This document shows positions 1 through 9,576 of a stretch of DNA of 64,000 nt, piece by piece. The position numbers and the translations under genes are program-made. Position 1 is the stretch's first letter. Each line of letters opens with the position of its first letter. Origin of the DNA: Swingsia samuiensis (lineage in GTDB: Bacteria > Pseudomonadota > Alphaproteobacteria > Acetobacterales > Acetobacteraceae); contig NZ_CP038141.1 in NCBI RefSeq assembly GCF_006542355.1, positions 2,074,001 to 2,138,000 on the forward strand, in the 5' to 3' direction. The notes beneath the pieces are model-generated. The model made no database searches and was not told where the DNA came from. It saw nothing but the letters and a program-made list of their open reading frames with translations.

Positions 1-545
1 GCCAGACGTGCTTGAGCTAAAGCTTGTTGTGCTGGTGTTAAAAACGAGATTTGTCGTCTGGCGGATGCAATATTTCCGCTTTTCTCTAGCGTTTCATACC
101 GTTTCCAATAATCATCAGACGATAAATCACTACTATATTGATTTAAAAATAAACTTTCATCAGATGCTGATCCTGCTCCCGATTGCCAAATTAGTTTTGC
201 CTTTTTAGATTCTTCCAAGAGCTGCCCATGGCAAACAAGAAAAGCTGCCATAATGGTTAAAGGCTGGACACGACAAAGAGCTTTTAGCGTATCAGGATCA
301 GAAATTTGAGATAGAGCGTTTTGATAACGCCATAAGATACGAGCATTTTGAGGCCATATCGGCCCCTTGGTAAGGAAATCGGCGTATCGCTCAGCTGGTA
401 AATTCGTACCCTCTGGTGAGGTTAAAATTAACCATTCGTTTAGTCTGGACTGAACATCTGTGCTCTGTGCATGCGCAGAGAATGTTACTGAAAGAAAGAC
501 AGAAGAAGCTAAGAGAAAAGCCCGGTTAATGCGATAAAGAGACAT
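1..545 (-). CDS. Lytic transglycosylase-like secreted protein (N-terminal part, cut by window edge)
   Basis: The reading frame runs without a stop from an ATG to the window edge, giving about 181 residues of an N-terminal half. It opens with a basic stretch and a hydrophobic segment ending in a Sec-type cleavage region (SAHAQ). The following helical, Ala/Leu-rich sequence, with a WPQNARILWRYQNAL segment near residue 65, resembles the superhelical U domain of soluble lytic murein transglycosylases; the catalytic SLT domain would lie beyond the edge, so the family call is an inference. Its start overlaps the end of the upstream terC-like gene by 20 bases on the same strand, so the two are probably co-transcribed. 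It could also be another helical-repeat periplasmic protein. Confidence 0.6.
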   Translation of the reverse strand, partial: MSLYRINRAFLLASSVFLSVTFSAHAQSTDVQSRLNEWLILTSPEGTNLPAERYADFLTKGPIWPQNARILWRYQNALSQISDPDTLKALCRVQPLTIMAAFLVCHGQLLEESKKAKLIWQSGAGSASDESLFLNQYSSDLSSDDYWKRYETLEKSGNIASARRQISFLTPAQQALAQARL

Positions 546-1128
546 AATGCCAAACCTCTCCGCCTCCACGAATGATAAGTTCAATTGCAACGGCGAGCAC
601 GACAAGAAGGCCACCCCAGGCTATCCAACGATATTTTGCTAATAAACCAGCGATAAAAGAAGCCGCAACGCCCATGAGTAAAACAGAAAAAACTAAACCG
701 CCCGTTAAAATCCAAGGGTGACCAATAGATGCCCCAGCCACGGCTAAAACATTATCCAAACTCATGGAAAGATCAGCGATAACAATTTTTATAATAGCAG
801 GCCCAAGTTTAGAGGGACCGTCTACTTCAGCCTCATCTCCACCGTGCCGAAGTTCACGGTACATTTTCCAACATACCCATAAAAGCAAAATCCCGCCCGC
901 AAGCGTCAGGCCAACAACGGAAAGAAGGCGAGACGCAACAAGAGCAAGCGCTATACGCAGCAGAGCAGAAAGAAGGGTGCCTATTAGAATCGCAATGTGT
1001 CTTTCACGACCAGCTAAACGACGAACTGCCATCCCTATGACAACGGCATTATCTCCCGCTAATGTGACGTCAATCAAGGTCACTTGCAGCAAGGCAATCA
1101 GGGCATGAGTGAAGCTATCTGGTAACAA
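526..1128 (-). CDS. TerC/YjbE family integral membrane protein
   Basis: This 200-residue protein has about seven hydrophobic segments and the two family signatures: an N-terminal LAGDNAVVIG motif (residues 24-33) and a second SLDNVLAVAG motif near residue 123, each carrying the conserved intramembrane Asp-Asn pair. TerC-family proteins are linked to metal ion export, including manganese, and to tellurite resistance; the substrate here is unknown. The only usable start is TTG, preceded by GAAAG; no ATG is available in frame. It is transcribed away from purB, with which it shares a short intergenic region of about 90 bases. I looked there for a yybP-ykoY manganese riboswitch and saw none. Confidence 0.85.
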   Translation of the reverse strand: MLPDSFTHALIALLQVTLIDVTLAGDNAVVIGMAVRRLAGRERHIAILIGTLLSALLRIALALVASRLLSVVGLTLAGGILLLWVCWKMYRELRHGGDEAEVDGPSKLGPAIIKIVIADLSMSLDNVLAVAGASIGHPWILTGGLVFSVLLMGVAASFIAGLLAKYRWIAWGGLLVVLAVAIELIIRGGGEVWHYVSLSH

Positions 1129-1217
1129 GATGATTAATCTTTCAAAACGGAACGTGGCATTCTTGTCGTATTTGGTTTAAGCACCCTTCGTAAAGCCCAT
1201 TTTTTTTCGGAGTTTTC

Positions 1218-2549
1218 ATGGTTCCGCGTTATAGCCGTCCACAAATGACCGCCATCTGGTCTCCTACAAACCGTTACCGTATCTGGTTTGAGATCGAAGC
1301 TTTGGCTTGTGAGGCTATGGCTCAACAGGGAATAATTCCAGAAAGTGCAGCAAAAAATATCCGAGAAAAAGGCGATGCAGCCATGGCTGCATTTTCTGAA
1401 CAAGATATTGCACGTATTGACGAGATCGAAGCAGAAACGCGCCATGACGTCATTGCGTTCCTCACATGGCTAGCAGAAAAAATTGGTCCTGATAGCCGCT
1501 TTGTGCATTTAGGCATGACCTCTTCAGATGTTCTGGATACGTGCTTCTCTGTTCAGCTTAAGCAAGCGAGTGATCTTCTGCTCGAAGATTTAGATCAAGT
1601 CTTAAGTGCACTAAAGAAACGCGCCTATGAGCATAAAAACACAGTCACCATTGGTCGTAGCCACGCTATTCATGCAGAGCCAACAAGTTTTGGTTTAAAA
1701 CTAGCTGGCCATTATGCTGAGTTTGCTCGTGATCGGGAGCGTTTGCTTCAGGCTCGAAAAGAAATTGCTGTAGGCGCTATTTCAGGAGCCGTTGGCACGT
1801 ATGCGCATATTGACCCAGCAATTGAAGAATATGTTGCAAATAAACTTGGCTTAGTCGCAGAAAGCGTTTCAACGCAGGTTATTCCCAGAGATCGGCACGC
1901 CGCTTTCTTTTGCACATTAGCTGTTATTGCGAGTGGGATCGAGCGCCTCGCTGTTGAGGTAAGGCATTTGCAGCGTTCAGAAGTTCGGGAAGCAGAAGAG
2001 TTTTTCCATAAAGGGCAAAAAGGCAGCTCTGCGATGCCGCATAAAAGAAACCCCGTTCTTTCTGAGAACCTCACGGGGTTAGCGCGCCTTGTTCGTTCAC
2101 ATGCTATCCCTGCATTGGAAAATGTCGCGCTTTGGCACGAAAGAGATATCAGTCACTCATCTGTCGAGCGGAATATTGGCCCAGATGCAACGATAGGCCT
2201 TGATTTTGCTTTGATGCGACTTGCCGGCATGATGGAAAAGCTTGTTGTTTACCCAGATCAAATGATTGCTAATCTGGAAAGCCTCGGTGGGGTAGTCCAT
2301 TCTGGTGAAGTGCTTTTAACGTTGGCTCGTGCCGGTATCTCACGTGAAGACGCCTACAAAATTGTGCAGCGCAATGCGATGGCAACGTGGACAAAGCTGG
2401 GTCATCCCGATTTTAAAACGTTCAGAGAAAATCTGGAAGCAGATCCAGAAGTATCTGGCCGTGTGAGTGCGGATGTTTTGGATAAGGCTTTTGATGCGTC
2501 TCAGCATTTAGCCCAAGTCGATCGTATTTTTGATCGCGTTTTTAATTAA
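1218..2549 (+). CDS. purB: Adenylosuccinate lyase
   Basis: PurB performs two fumarate-releasing steps in purine synthesis: SAICAR to AICAR and adenylosuccinate to AMP. The 443-residue protein has the fumarase/aspartase superfamily signature [10 protein letters not shown] at residues 270-279, the TSSD substrate loop at 101-104 and the [11 protein letters not shown] segment near 149-159. The ATG follows a GGAG Shine-Dalgarno, and [10 protein letters not shown] is a typical N-terminus. It is followed by a strong hairpin, so it is probably its own transcription unit ahead of the purC-purL run. Confidence 0.97.
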   Translation: MVPRYSRPQMTAIWSPTNRYRIWFEIEALACEAMAQQGIIPESAAKNIREKGDAAMAAFSEQDIARIDEIEAETRHDVIAFLTWLAEKIGPDSRFVHLGMTSSDVLDTCFSVQLKQASDLLLEDLDQVLSALKKRAYEHKNTVTIGRSHAIHAEPTSFGLKLAGHYAEFARDRERLLQARKEIAVGAISGAVGTYAHIDPAIEEYVANKLGLVAESVSTQVIPRDRHAAFFCTLAVIASGIERLAVEVRHLQRSEVREAEEFFHKGQKGSSAMPHKRNPVLSENLTGLARLVRSHAIPALENVALWHERDISHSSVERNIGPDATIGLDFALMRLAGMMEKLVVYPDQMIANLESLGGVVHSGEVLLTLARAGISREDAYKIVQRNAMATWTKLGHPDFKTFRENLEADPEVSGRVSADVLDKAFDASQHLAQVDRIFDRVFN

Positions 2550-2558
2550 TCTACCAAT

Positions 2559-2588
2559 GAGAGTGCGGAAAAGATTTTCCGCACTCTC
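2559..2588 (+). terminator. Hairpin terminator after purB
   Basis: A perfect 14-bp stem (GAGAGTGCGGAAAA paired with TTTTCCGCACTCTC) with almost no spacer lies ten bases after the purB stop codon. A short T-containing tail (GTAGTTTTAG) follows. This is consistent with a Rho-independent terminator, although the U-tract is weak. Confidence 0.75.
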
Positions 2589-2592
2589 GTAG

Positions 2593-2621
2593 TTTTAGTT
2601 CACTAATGCTATGAACTAAAA
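2593..2621 (+). other. Second hairpin in purB-purC spacer
   Basis: A 9-bp stem (TTTTAGTTC with GAACTAAAA) sits five bases after the purB terminator hairpin and ends with AAAAAG. It may be part of a tandem terminator or of the purC leader. Downstream, CGTTC and GAACG near 2640-2660 could form a further small stem before the purC Shine-Dalgarno. I cannot assign a known riboswitch. Confidence 0.35.
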
Positions 2622-2688
2622 AGTGTCGCTGGATTTGTCGTTCTTTTAAGATTTTGAACGTAACGACGTAACCCACTAAGGATTGCAT

Positions 2689-3453
2689 ATGGCCCGCCGC
2701 CGCCAGCTTTATGAAGGCAAAGCTAAAGTTCTGTTTGAAGGTCCAGAACCAGGAACACTTGTCCAATATTTCAAAGATGATGCTACCGCTGGGAATGGCG
2801 TAAAAAATGGCATCATCACCGGAAAGGGTGTTCTTAACAACCGTATCAGCGAATACCTGATGCTTAAGTTGCATGATCTAAATATTCCAACGCATTTCAT
2901 TAAACGTTTGAATATGCGTGAGCAGCTGATTCGCGAAGCTGAGATCATTCCTCTTGAAGTGGTTATTCGTAATATTGCGGCTGGATCTATTGCGAAACGC
3001 TTAGGAATAGAGGAGGGAACGCGCCTTCCAAGAACAATCATTGAATACTACTATAAGAATGATTCTCTTGGTGACCCCATGGTTTCCGATGAACATATTT
3101 CAGCTTTTAATTGGGCAACCCCACAAGAGCTGGATGATATGAATGGCATGGCGCTCCGCATTAATGATTTTCTCATGGGCGTTTTCAGCAGTGTAGGCAT
3201 TACGCTCGTTGATTTTAAACTAGAGTTTGGTCGCTTGTGGGAAGGGGATGAAATGAGAATCATCCTCGCTGATGAAATCTCGCCTGATAATTGTCGTTTG
3301 TGGGATAGCAAAACAAACGAGAAAATGGACAAAGACAGATTTCGTCGTGATATGGGGAAAGTGGAAGAAGCCTATCAGGAAGTGGCTCGTCGTTTAGGTA
3401 TTTTAACTGAATCAAATAATGGAGACCATCAAGGTCCGGAGGCAGTACAGTGA
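2689..3453 (+). CDS. purC: Phosphoribosylaminoimidazole-succinocarboxamide synthase (SAICAR synthetase)
   Basis: PurC condenses CAIR with aspartate using ATP to make SAICAR. The protein starts [18 protein letters not shown], with the YEGKAK motif of the nucleotide-binding lobe, and carries the family motif DFKLEFG ([15 protein letters not shown]) and [16 protein letters not shown] chose the ATG because AAGGA lies six bases upstream; an in-frame TTG two codons earlier lacks good spacing. At 254 residues it has the normal bacterial length, with a short acidic, Asn/Gly-rich tail. It is the first gene of a tightly packed operon, overlapping purS by four bases (GTGA). Confidence 0.97.
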   Translation: MARRRQLYEGKAKVLFEGPEPGTLVQYFKDDATAGNGVKNGIITGKGVLNNRISEYLMLKLHDLNIPTHFIKRLNMREQLIREAEIIPLEVVIRNIAAGSIAKRLGIEEGTRLPRTIIEYYYKNDSLGDPMVSDEHISAFNWATPQELDDMNGMALRINDFLMGVFSSVGITLVDFKLEFGRLWEGDEMRIILADEISPDNCRLWDSKTNEKMDKDRFRRDMGKVEEAYQEVARRLGILTESNNGDHQGPEAVQ

Positions 3454-3689
3454 AAGTTCGCGTTTACGTTTCGCTTAAAGATGGTGTTCTGGACCCTCAA
3501 GGAAAAGCGGTTGAACACGCCCTTGAATCACTAGGTTTTAAAGACGTTGGAGAGGTTCGGGTAAATCGTGTGGTCGAGCTGGAACTCCCAACCAACGATG
3601 CAGACCAAGCCCGTGCTCAAGGAGAGGCAATGGCTCGCGCTCTTTTAGCAAATGAAGTGATCGAAAATTTCAGCGTTGAGGTCGAATAA
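3450..3689 (+). CDS. purS: Phosphoribosylformylglycinamidine synthase subunit PurS
   Basis: PurS is the small bridging subunit of the three-part FGAM synthetase (PurS-PurQ-PurL) used by most bacteria outside the gamma-proteobacteria. The 79-residue protein has the standard length and the family pattern: the [17 protein letters not shown] start, [14 protein letters not shown] in the middle and an acidic FSVEVE end. It starts with GTG overlapping the purC stop. The short purL product (734 residues) further down confirms the split-enzyme arrangement. Confidence 0.95.
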   Translation: MKVRVYVSLKDGVLDPQGKAVEHALESLGFKDVGEVRVNRVVELELPTNDADQARAQGEAMARALLANEVIENFSVEVE

Positions 3690-4087
3690 TGAAAGCTGTT
3701 TTTGCTAAAGCTACAACTCTTTGTTTAGCTCTTTCTTTATTAGCTCCTGCTGCACATGCTCAGCGCGTTTCAAAGGTAACAGGCACAACTCTGGGTAAAA
3801 TGTGTTCCAGTGATAAAGTAACTGGAACCAGCTTATGTGATGCCTACCTTGCAGGCATTATGGATAGTGAAGTTTGGTCTAAAAAATACGATACATATAA
3901 AGACGATGCGGGCGCTCCTGTTGCTTTTTGCGTCCCTACAAGTGAAACGGCCCCTCAAATTCGAAGTAAAGTTGTAAGCTGGTTACACAGCCATAATGAT
4001 GCTCTTACTCAACCAGCAGGGAAAGCTGCATATCGTGCATTACATGATACTTATGCGTGTCAGGCCAATGCGGAGGGTATGAAATGA
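3689..4087 (+). CDS. Secreted Rap1a/Tai-like small protein embedded in the pur operon
   Basis: The 132-residue product has a Sec signal peptide (hydrophobic stretch ending APAAHA-Q at residue 24) and four mature cysteines. The pattern [10 protein letters not shown], then a CVPTSE segment followed by Q, a V-x-WLHSH helix and a terminal [11 protein letters not shown] matches the Rap1a/Tai immunity-protein fold family as I recall it, in which the Cys residues form disulfides. Members include immunity proteins against type VI amidases, but many are uncharacterised housekeeping proteins. It overlaps purS by one base and purQ by four, so it is translated as part of the purine operon. No toxin partner is nearby, so an immunity role is doubtful. 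Confidence 0.65.
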   Translation: MKAVFAKATTLCLALSLLAPAAHAQRVSKVTGTTLGKMCSSDKVTGTSLCDAYLAGIMDSEVWSKKYDTYKDDAGAPVAFCVPTSETAPQIRSKVVSWLHSHNDALTQPAGKAAYRALHDTYACQANAEGMK

Positions 4088-4785
4088 AAGCAGGAATTGT
4101 CGTTTTTCCCGGAACGAACCGGGAGCGCGACATGGGACATGCTCTCAAGTTAGTTTCTGGCCATACACCAAAAATGATATGGCATCGGGAAACTTCTCTT
4201 GGTGATGTGGATCTTGTTGTTTTACCGGGTGGCTTTAGCTTCGGAGATTACTTGAGAAGTGGTGCTATGGCCGCACACTCTCCTATCTTACGGGAAGTGA
4301 AAGCTTTCGCAGAAAAAGGTGGCTATGTTTTAGGGGTTTGTAACGGATTTCAAACTCTAACAGAAGCACATCTTCTACCAGGCGCCTTATTACGAAATGC
4401 AGGCCTGCGTTTCCTTTCGCAAGACTGTCACCTTAAAGTAGAAAATTCTTCTTCCTCGTATACGCATCATTGGAAAAAAGGAGATGTTTTTCGTGCTCCT
4501 TTGGCGCATGGTGATGGTAATTATACCGCATCTCCTGACATCTTGAAAAAGCTTGAGGAAGAAGAGCGAGTAGCTTTCCGGTATTGCCGGTCTGATGGTA
4601 CTATTTCCCACGAGGATCGTGCATCAAACCCCAATGGTAGCTTAAATTCAATTGCCGGAATTCTTAGTGAAAACCGTCGCGTTTGTGGATTAATGCCTCA
4701 TCCTGAAAATTTGGTTGATGCAGAAATCGGTGGCGTTGATGGACTACCCTTATTTAAAGGCCTTGTGGAGGCTCTTGTCGGATGA
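4084..4785 (+). CDS. purQ: Phosphoribosylformylglycinamidine synthase subunit PurQ (glutaminase)
   Basis: PurQ is the class I glutaminase that supplies ammonia to PurL. The 233-residue protein has the nucleophile elbow GVCNGFQ with Cys86 and the His206/Glu208 pair in MPHPENL, completing the triad. The start ATG overlaps the preceding stop as ATGA; longer in-frame starts inside the previous gene would add residues not seen in the family. It overlaps purL by four bases, which fits the need for matched amounts of the two subunits. Confidence 0.96.
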   Translation: MKAGIVVFPGTNRERDMGHALKLVSGHTPKMIWHRETSLGDVDLVVLPGGFSFGDYLRSGAMAAHSPILREVKAFAEKGGYVLGVCNGFQTLTEAHLLPGALLRNAGLRFLSQDCHLKVENSSSSYTHHWKKGDVFRAPLAHGDGNYTASPDILKKLEEEERVAFRYCRSDGTISHEDRASNPNGSLNSIAGILSENRRVCGLMPHPENLVDAEIGGVDGLPLFKGLVEALVG

Positions 4786-6986
4786 GCGTGACGATTGATG
4801 CCAAGCTTGCCCAATCTTTTGGGTTAACAGGCGATGAATACAATACTGTTTTAAAGATTATGGGAAGAACGCCTAGCTTTACTGAGCTTGGTATTTTTTC
4901 TGTTATGTGGTCTGAGCATTGCTCCTATAAATCTTCACGAATTCACCTAAAAACCCTTCCTACCAAAGCGCCTTGGGTTATTCATGGCCCCGGAGAAAAT
5001 GCGGGGGTGGTCGATATTGGAGAAGGTTTGGCTGCGGTTTTCAAGATGGAAAGCCATAACCATCCATCCTTTATCGAGCCTTATCAAGGGGCTGCAACAG
5101 GTGTTGGTGGTATCTTGAGAGATGTGTTCACCATGGGTGCGCGTCCTATTGCCAATCTGAATGCATTACGCTTTGGTGACCCTACACATACTGGGACACG
5201 TCGCATTGTTGATGGTGTTGTCCGGGGTGTTGGTGGGTATGGAAACTGCGTTGGTGTTCCAACGGTCGGTGGCGAAGTCAATTTCCATAAGGCCTATGAT
5301 GGAAATCCTCTCGTCAATGCTATGACGGTTGGAATTGCTCATAAAGATAAGATTTTCCTTTCGGCCGCCGCCGGTGTGGGTAATCCAGTTGTATATGTCG
5401 GATCAAAAACAGGTCGGGATGGCATTCATGGGGCAACCATGTCTTCCGCTGAGTTTGATGACGAAGCCGCATCCAAACGTCCAACCGTACAGGTTGGGGA
5501 CCCATTCATTGAAAAATTGCTGATTGAAGCATGTTTAGAACTGATGGCTACGGATGCCATTGTGGCTATTCAAGATATGGGTGCGGCTGGTCTAACGTCT
5601 TCTGCCGTAGAGATGGCAGGCAAGGGAGGCGTTGGGATCGAACTGGATCTTGATGCAGTCCCGCAGCGTGAGCCAAATATGACGGCTTATGAGATGATGC
5701 TTTCAGAGAGCCAAGAGCGTATGCTGATGGTTCTCAAGCCAGAGCGGACGGAAGAAGCCCGAGCTATTTTCGAAAAATGGGATCTCGACTTTGCTATTAT
5801 TGGGCATCTGACCGATACTGGGCATATTACGGTTAAGCATAAAGGGGCTGTAGAAGCCAATATTCCTCTGGATCCTTTGGCTGAAGCTGCTCCTTTGTAT
5901 GATCGTCCTACTGTTCCATTAAATTTGGCGGGGCATATTCAACCACCGCCAGATCCTGTTGGAATTGAACACGCTTTATTAACTCTCATTGGTTGCCCGG
6001 ACTTGGCTTCTAGAGCTTGGGTTTGGAATCAATATGATGCGACCGTTGGTGGCAATACAGCTCGCAAACCAGGTGCAGCAGATGCTGCGATTGTTCGTGT
6101 TGATGGAACACGTCTTGGGTTGGCGCTGACAACAGATTGTACCCCACGCTACTGCCAAGCAAACCCCAAGTCTGGTGGTGCGCAGGCTGTTGCTGAAGCA
6201 TGGCGAAATATTACAGCTACTGGTGCTAAGCCGTTAGCTGTTACCGATAACCTTAATTTTGGTAATCCAGAACGCCCAGAAATTATGGCTCAAATTGCAG
6301 AAGCTATAAAAGGAATGGCTGAAGCATGTAAGGCTTTGGATTTCCCAGTCGTTAGTGGGAACGTTTCGCTTTATAACGAAACACGTTCTCCTTCTGGTCT
6401 AGCTCAAGCTATTCTTCCAACACCTGCCATTGGTGGACTAGGTGTTATTGAAGATGCGTCTAAATCTATTGGTTTAGCGATGCCAGAGGATCATGATCTG
6501 GTTCTTATCGGTGAGATTCGTGGCGAATTAGGCCAATCTTTGTGGTTGCGAGAGATTTGCCATCGTGAAGATGGCGCTCCACCATGTGTTGATTTGCATG
6601 CTGAGCGAAACAATGGTGATTTTGTAAGAGAGCAAATCCAGAAAGGCCATGTAACGGCGTGCCATGATATTGCCGATGGTGGTTTGCTCATCACCTTAGC
6701 TGAAATGGCGATGGCCGGAAATGTTGGGTGTAAATTACAGCCTCATCCTTCTGCGCTGGAGCCACATGCTTTCTGGTTTGGGGAAGACCAAGCCTGTTAT
6801 GTTATCGCGACAAAACATGCGTCTGATATAATTTCGGAAGCTGAAGCAAAGCATGTCCCTGTTCGGAAGCTCGGTCACTCTGGTGGTAATGCTTTGTCAC
6901 TTTCTAATGGTGTCTCTCTCAAGATAGAACGTTTACGCACCATAAATGATGCATTCTTTCCTAAGTTCATGGGAGAAGGGAATTAA
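4782..6986 (+). CDS. purL: Phosphoribosylformylglycinamidine synthase subunit PurL
   Basis: PurL is the ATP-dependent synthetase subunit that converts FGAR to FGAM using ammonia from PurQ. At 734 residues it is the small PurL type that needs PurS and PurQ. Visible signatures include the N-terminal [11 protein letters not shown] motif with its conserved His, the [27 protein letters not shown] site (shown here in two overlapping parts, [10 protein letters not shown] and [12 protein letters not shown]), and the second-half [13 protein letters not shown] motif. Its stop is three bases before a bolA-like gene. Confidence 0.97.
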   Translation: MSVTIDAKLAQSFGLTGDEYNTVLKIMGRTPSFTELGIFSVMWSEHCSYKSSRIHLKTLPTKAPWVIHGPGENAGVVDIGEGLAAVFKMESHNHPSFIEPYQGAATGVGGILRDVFTMGARPIANLNALRFGDPTHTGTRRIVDGVVRGVGGYGNCVGVPTVGGEVNFHKAYDGNPLVNAMTVGIAHKDKIFLSAAAGVGNPVVYVGSKTGRDGIHGATMSSAEFDDEAASKRPTVQVGDPFIEKLLIEACLELMATDAIVAIQDMGAAGLTSSAVEMAGKGGVGIELDLDAVPQREPNMTAYEMMLSESQERMLMVLKPERTEEARAIFEKWDLDFAIIGHLTDTGHITVKHKGAVEANIPLDPLAEAAPLYDRPTVPLNLAGHIQPPPDPVGIEHALLTLIGCPDLASRAWVWNQYDATVGGNTARKPGAADAAIVRVDGTRLGLALTTDCTPRYCQANPKSGGAQAVAEAWRNITATGAKPLAVTDNLNFGNPERPEIMAQIAEAIKGMAEACKALDFPVVSGNVSLYNETRSPSGLAQAILPTPAIGGLGVIEDASKSIGLAMPEDHDLVLIGEIRGELGQSLWLREICHREDGAPPCVDLHAERNNGDFVREQIQKGHVTACHDIADGGLLITLAEMAMAGNVGCKLQPHPSALEPHAFWFGEDQACYVIATKHASDIISEAEAKHVPVRKLGHSGGNALSLSNGVSLKIERLRTINDAFFPKFMGEGN

Positions 6987-6989
6987 TCT

Positions 6990-7220
6990 ATGCCAATGAC
7001 GGTTTCCCAAATTGAACATATCATTAAAGATGCAATCCCTGATGCTCAGATTTCCATCGAAGATTTGGCGGGAGATGGAGATCATTATGCCTGCACAGTG
7101 GTCAGCGAGTCTTTTCGTGGTCTTTCGCGCGTAAAACAGCATAAGCTAGTTTATGATGCGTTTGGCTCTCGTATGGGAACAGAACTCCATGCGATGGCCT
7201 TAAAAACGGTTACCCCTTGA
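6990..7220 (+). CDS. BolA/IbaG family protein
   Basis: This 76-residue protein matches the small BolA fold: an N-terminal helix, then SFRGLSRVKQHKLVYDAFG, where the conserved His of VKQHKLVY is a cluster ligand in BolA-monothiol glutaredoxin complexes. The partner glutaredoxin gene follows 100 bases downstream, an arrangement that supports a role in Fe-S cluster handling. The start follows a purine-rich GGGAGAAGGG stretch inside the end of purL; a second ATG two codons later is also possible. Confidence 0.88.
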   Translation: MPMTVSQIEHIIKDAIPDAQISIEDLAGDGDHYACTVVSESFRGLSRVKQHKLVYDAFGSRMGTELHAMALKTVTP

Positions 7221-7263
7221 TTCGTGGGGTGCAAACCCCATTCTAATGTGAACAATATATTTG

Positions 7264-7305
7264 CCTCTTATATGAGCTCGCGTTAATGACGGCACATATA
7301 AGAGG
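7264..7305 (+). repeat. Inverted repeat in the grxD leader
   Basis: A perfect 11-bp inverted repeat (CCTCTTATATG and CATATAAGAGG) with a 20-base spacer lies just upstream of the grxD Shine-Dalgarno (AAGGA). In RNA it would form a stem ending four bases before the ribosome binding site; as DNA it could be an operator. I do not recognise it as a known binding site. Confidence 0.5.
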
Positions 7306-7320
7306 AAAAAGGATCTACTT

Positions 7321-7656
7321 ATGCCTGAAGCAGTGTTTCAAAATATTCAAAACCTCATCGATGCAAACTCTGTGATGCTTTTCATGAAAGGGGATAAACT
7401 CTTTCCTCAATGCGGTTTTTCAGCACGTGTTGTTCAGATTTTGACGCATCTTGGTGTCTCTTTTGAAACAGCCAATGTTTTAGAGAGCCCAGAATTGAGG
7501 CAGGGAATTAAAGATTTTTCTCAATGGCCAACAGTACCTCAACTCTATGTTAAAGGAGAGTTCGTAGGGGGATGTGACATTGTCACCGATATGTATCAAA
7601 GCGGTGAACTTGAAAGTCTTTTATCTGAAAAAGGGATTGCTGTTTCTAACGGTTAA
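7321..7656 (+). CDS. grxD: Monothiol glutaredoxin, Grx4 family
   Basis: The 111-residue protein has the monothiol active site CGFS with Cys31 (FPQCGFSARVV), the WPTVPQLYVKGEFVGGCDIV glutathione-binding region and the standard single-domain length. Grx4-type glutaredoxins bind a [2Fe-2S] cluster with glutathione and pass clusters to target proteins, often with a BolA partner; a bolA-like gene lies directly upstream. AAGGA precedes the ATG with good spacing, and a clear terminator follows. Confidence 0.95.
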   Translation: MPEAVFQNIQNLIDANSVMLFMKGDKLFPQCGFSARVVQILTHLGVSFETANVLESPELRQGIKDFSQWPTVPQLYVKGEFVGGCDIVTDMYQSGELESLLSEKGIAVSNG

Positions 7657-7667
7657 TCTTTGAATAG

Positions 7668-7698
7668 GCCAGCAGTGTGCTTTACTGTTGGCTTTTTT
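7668..7698 (+). terminator. Rho-independent terminator after grxD
   Basis: A 9-bp stem (GCCAGCAGT with ACTGTTGGC, one G-U pair) is followed by a run of six T. It closes the purC-to-grxD gene run. Confidence 0.85.
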
Positions 7699-7847
7699 AT
7701 GCGCCAGAGATTTTGGCATAAATAAGTCATAATCTCTCCAAAAATGGCAAGACCTTGATTTTTTTAGAAAAATCCCTAATAAGGCTTGTTCATATTGATA
7801 TTTACGGCATACTTAGCTTTATCAAAATATAGGAATGGATAAATTCA

Positions 7848-8171
7848 ATGGCGCGGCATTGGGCAGGTAAACTCGTATTAGGCGTAATGAGCATTAGTTT
7901 ATGTGTTGGGGCAGGGAAAGCCCATGCACGTTCAGCTATTACTGACTATGAAGCAAGTAAGCTTACATTTGATGCCTTAACAGCTACTCCTGTCTATCAT
8001 CACCATCGTACGGCTCCACATTTCTACCGTCATACTTATGCAACGAGTAAACATGCTTTAGCTTTTGCTGCTACTGCTCATCATAGTGCTTACGTAAGAA
8101 ACGTTTCTTATCGTCCTAAATATATTGCAAGTGCATCAGCTCACCATCATACACGCCACCGTCGCACCTAG
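7848..8171 (+). CDS. Small His-rich secreted protein, unknown function
   Basis: The 107-residue product has a signal peptide ending near GKAHA-R (residue 27). The mature part is unusually rich in His, Tyr, Ala and Thr, with HHH clusters at the middle and near the end (about a dozen His in 80 residues) and a basic C-terminus. Such composition suggests metal binding in the periplasm or a surface role, but I recognise no domain. It stands alone between a terminator and the convergent yraN gene, with its stop only six bases from the yraN stop. Coding status is supported by the signal peptide and a GGAA sequence upstream of the ATG. Confidence 0.65.
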   Translation: MARHWAGKLVLGVMSISLCVGAGKAHARSAITDYEASKLTFDALTATPVYHHHRTAPHFYRHTYATSKHALAFAATAHHSAYVRNVSYRPKYIASASAHHHTRHRRT

Positions 8172-8177
8172 TTTCGT

Positions 8178-8552
8178 TTAAAAAAGCCGGATTGCGTCTT
8201 CAATGTGACGCATATTCATAGCTTTATCTAAAAGGTATACATCGAATCGGATATTGGGTCTTACCCAGTCCGGTTGTTGTGTAATTGTTAGATCAAGAGC
8301 TGCTAAAAGCCGTTTTTGCTGCGTTAAAGAAAGTGCTAAAGCACTCTCTTTAAGATTTTTTCTCTGCTTAACTTCAATAGCGATTAAATACATTTCATTA
8401 GAAACAAGCAGGTCTATTTCACCGTGAGGTGTTTTTCTCCGTTGAGCAAGGATGGTGAATCCTTGCTCGATAAGATGCTGCTTAACGACTTCTTCTGCTT
8501 GTAGGCCGTCAAAGTAGGCTTGTTTTCCACGATCGGATTTATTGTATATCAA
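8178..8552 (-). CDS. YraN family (UPF0102) nuclease-like protein
   Basis: This 124-residue protein has the UPF0102 layout: an N-terminal GLQAEEVVKQHLIEQGFTIL helix, then the restriction-endonuclease-like core GEIDLLVSNE and AIEVKQRK, which supplies the Glu-Asp-Glu-x-Lys residues, and a C-terminal RFDVYLLD strand. The biological role of the family is not firmly established. Its ATG lies five bases after the hemB stop on the same strand, so it is probably translated from the hemB message. Confidence 0.9.
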   Translation of the reverse strand: MIYNKSDRGKQAYFDGLQAEEVVKQHLIEQGFTILAQRRKTPHGEIDLLVSNEMYLIAIEVKQRKNLKESALALSLTQQKRLLAALDLTITQQPDWVRPNIRFDVYLLDKAMNMRHIEDAIRLF

Positions 8553-8556
8553 GAAA

Positions 8557-9567
<1,011 letters not shown>

Positions 9568-9576
9568 TTATCTATC

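Noticed and set aside
764-1108. Open frame of 114 codons on the plus strand within the terC-like gene
   Set aside because: It is antisense to a clear membrane protein, has no ribosome site, and its Ser/Arg-rich translation is typical of a shadow frame.
1129-1217. Possible yybP-ykoY manganese riboswitch upstream of the terC-like gene
   Set aside because: The spacer is only about 90 bases, is shared with purB, and I could not find the conserved core.
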